Source: an uncultured Draconibacterium sp. (GTDB lineage: Bacteria; Bacteroidota; Bacteroidia; Bacteroidales; Prolixibacteraceae). Taken from it: DNA of 64,000 nt. The position numbers and the translations under genes were made by a program. The stretch's first letter is position 1. Every line of letters begins with the position of its first letter. The stretch lies in NCBI RefSeq assembly GCF_963676815.1, contig NZ_OY781365.1, forward strand, positions 248,001-312,000, written 5' to 3'. This document shows positions 63,100 to 64,000 of this stretch, one piece after another. The notes below the pieces were generated by a model. The model searched no databases, was not told the DNA's origin, and was given only the letters and a program-made list of their open reading frames with translations.

Positions 63100-63921
63100 T
63101 TACTGTACATATAAGTTTACAGCGGCGTGGCAAGAGGGGCTGCCATCAAATTCAGGGAAATACCGACTCACAATTTCATACAAATGAGGATCGTATTTTT
63201 TCATATCCGAGCGAGTATTTACCCAATTATGTTTTCCATCAGGTGTTTCAACTTCGGCATTTACGTTAAACCAGTTTTGCACACCTTCGGCCCAATATTC
63301 CCAAATGTTTGTTGCTGCGTATGTGTTTTTGTATTTTCCGGCGGCCATGGCGGCATCAAGTTTCTCCTGAAGCAAATCATTGAAATTATCATCAAGCGGC
63401 ATAATTCCAACACCGTGAATGGTGTGCGCAAATTCGTGTATCAGAATGTCTTCAGCATGGTACTTGTCAATCTGGTAGCACAACAGGTTTTCTTCGGCAC
63501 AAGTCGTCAGCGGATCTTCCATGGTTCCGCCCAGTCCACGTGCACGAACATCCCAGTTTAATGTTGTATCGTTGGCCAAATAAGCGTGTTCAGGAATATC
63601 GGTTGTTCCTTCGTAACGCGCCATAATTCCAACGCGGGTATTCAATTTCACCATCTGGCTGAGTACGTCTTTTGGTAAGCCGGCGGTCATAAAATCAATG
63701 ATCTCGCAAGCTTTAACAAAAGCCGAATCGGGAACCCGGTTCGAACTCATAATATGAATACCATTTACATTAACATACTTTTTGTAAAACGGATCGAGCT
63801 TCAGTTCTTTGGGCGGTTTCACGATTTCGTACTCCCTGGCCGCCAAACTGGAGAACGACAAAATTCCGGCAATTATCACCACCAGAATCCTTACATTTTT
63901 ATGAGCGAAAAAGTTAGTCAT
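63100..63921 (-). CDS. Secreted gluzincin-like zinc metallopeptidase
   Basis: A 273-aa exported protein with a signal peptide ending near FSSLAA. The zinc site is LIHEFAHTIHG (HExxH), followed about 50 residues later by NIWEYWAEGVQNWFN, whose glutamate is the likely third ligand. This layout resembles small secreted gluzincins of the lethal-factor or Pro-Pro-endopeptidase type; the exact family is uncertain. Four cysteines (for example around TTCAEENLLCYQ) may form disulphides. It precedes the Crp/Fnr gene by 18 bp, so the two probably form a transcript. Confidence 0.75.
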   Translation of the reverse strand: MTNFFAHKNVRILVVIIAGILSFSSLAAREYEIVKPPKELKLDPFYKKYVNVNGIHIMSSNRVPDSAFVKACEIIDFMTAGLPKDVLSQMVKLNTRVGIMARYEGTTDIPEHAYLANDTTLNWDVRARGLGGTMEDPLTTCAEENLLCYQIDKYHAEDILIHEFAHTIHGVGIMPLDDNFNDLLQEKLDAAMAAGKYKNTYAATNIWEYWAEGVQNWFNVNAEVETPDGKHNWVNTRSDMKKYDPHLYEIVSRYFPEFDGSPSCHAAVNLYVQ

Positions 63922-64000
63922 TACACAGAGTTTTATTTTTAGTTAATTTGATGTGTCAGTATTCCAATCCGGAGTTTCCTGCTTTAAAAAATTATGCACA
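63922..64000. other. Right-edge non-coding stretch
   Basis: The remaining 79 bp up to the window end are the leader of the metallopeptidase gene and show no recognisable gene or signal. Confidence 0.5.

Overview
The window looks like chromosomal DNA of a free-living Bacteroidota, most likely order Bacteroidales/Marinilabiliales. The signs are SusC/SusD pairs, a FecI/FecR-type sigma/anti-sigma pair, a hybrid two-component system, a Nudix-type arabinose regulator, TAnnTTTG promoter boxes, many lipoproteins and moderate AT richness. No species can be named from the sequence alone. No phage, transposase or CRISPR was found. One short tRNA-like 3' fragment is the only hint of past integration.

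Layout. (1) 1-4.3 kb, minus strand: an ECF sigma factor, a FecR anti-sigma factor and an STN-containing SusC-type receptor cut by the window edge, together a trans-envelope signalling cassette. (2) 4.3-5 kb: non-coding, with the tRNA-like remnant and a strong terminator. (3) 5-10.5 kb: a membrane-anchored putative regulator, divergent from a Gfo/Idh/MocA oxidoreductase, a FucP/GluP-like transporter and an NTF2-like/TolB-propeller protein, ending in a terminator. (4) 10.7-14.7 kb: a fructose-utilisation operon (sugar porter, fructokinase, GH32 fructan hydrolase) preceded by four helically spaced GTAACAT boxes. (5) 14.8-42.3 kb: a region dominated by beta-propeller proteins. One 1122-aa FG-GAP/ASPIC lipoprotein is on the plus strand. 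It is followed by an apparent 13-gene minus-strand operon encoding two more such lipoproteins, a membrane-anchored GyrI-like protein, CRTAC1-like proteins, two haem-binding propeller proteins, a Reg_prop protein, two orphan periplasmic binding proteins, an asparagine-synthetase-like ATP-pyrophosphatase and a radical SAM enzyme. (6) 42.5-50.1 kb: SusD and SusC, divergent from a hybrid two-component sensor with a sugar-binding periplasmic domain. The same TGTAACAT box lies in the divergent promoter. (7) 50.3-57.9 kb: an L-arabinose operon (Nudix regulator, araA, symporter, araD, araB, mutarotase). (8) 58.2-63.9 kb: an M61 peptidase with a GH43 arabinosidase-like enzyme, a Crp/Fnr regulator and a secreted metallopeptidase.

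How they may work together. Regions 4 and 6 together carry the parts of a fructan utilisation locus like that of Bacteroides thetaiotaomicron: a fructose-type hybrid sensor, SusCD, GH32, transporter and fructokinase. Here the parts are separated by the 28-kb propeller region and linked by a shared upstream box. Regions 7 and 8 form an arabinan/arabinose pathway. Region 5 is the least explained part: a largely exported, redox-capable multi-propeller set with two cytoplasmic tailoring-type enzymes at its 3' end. Its function cannot be read from the sequence and it is the best candidate for an undescribed system.
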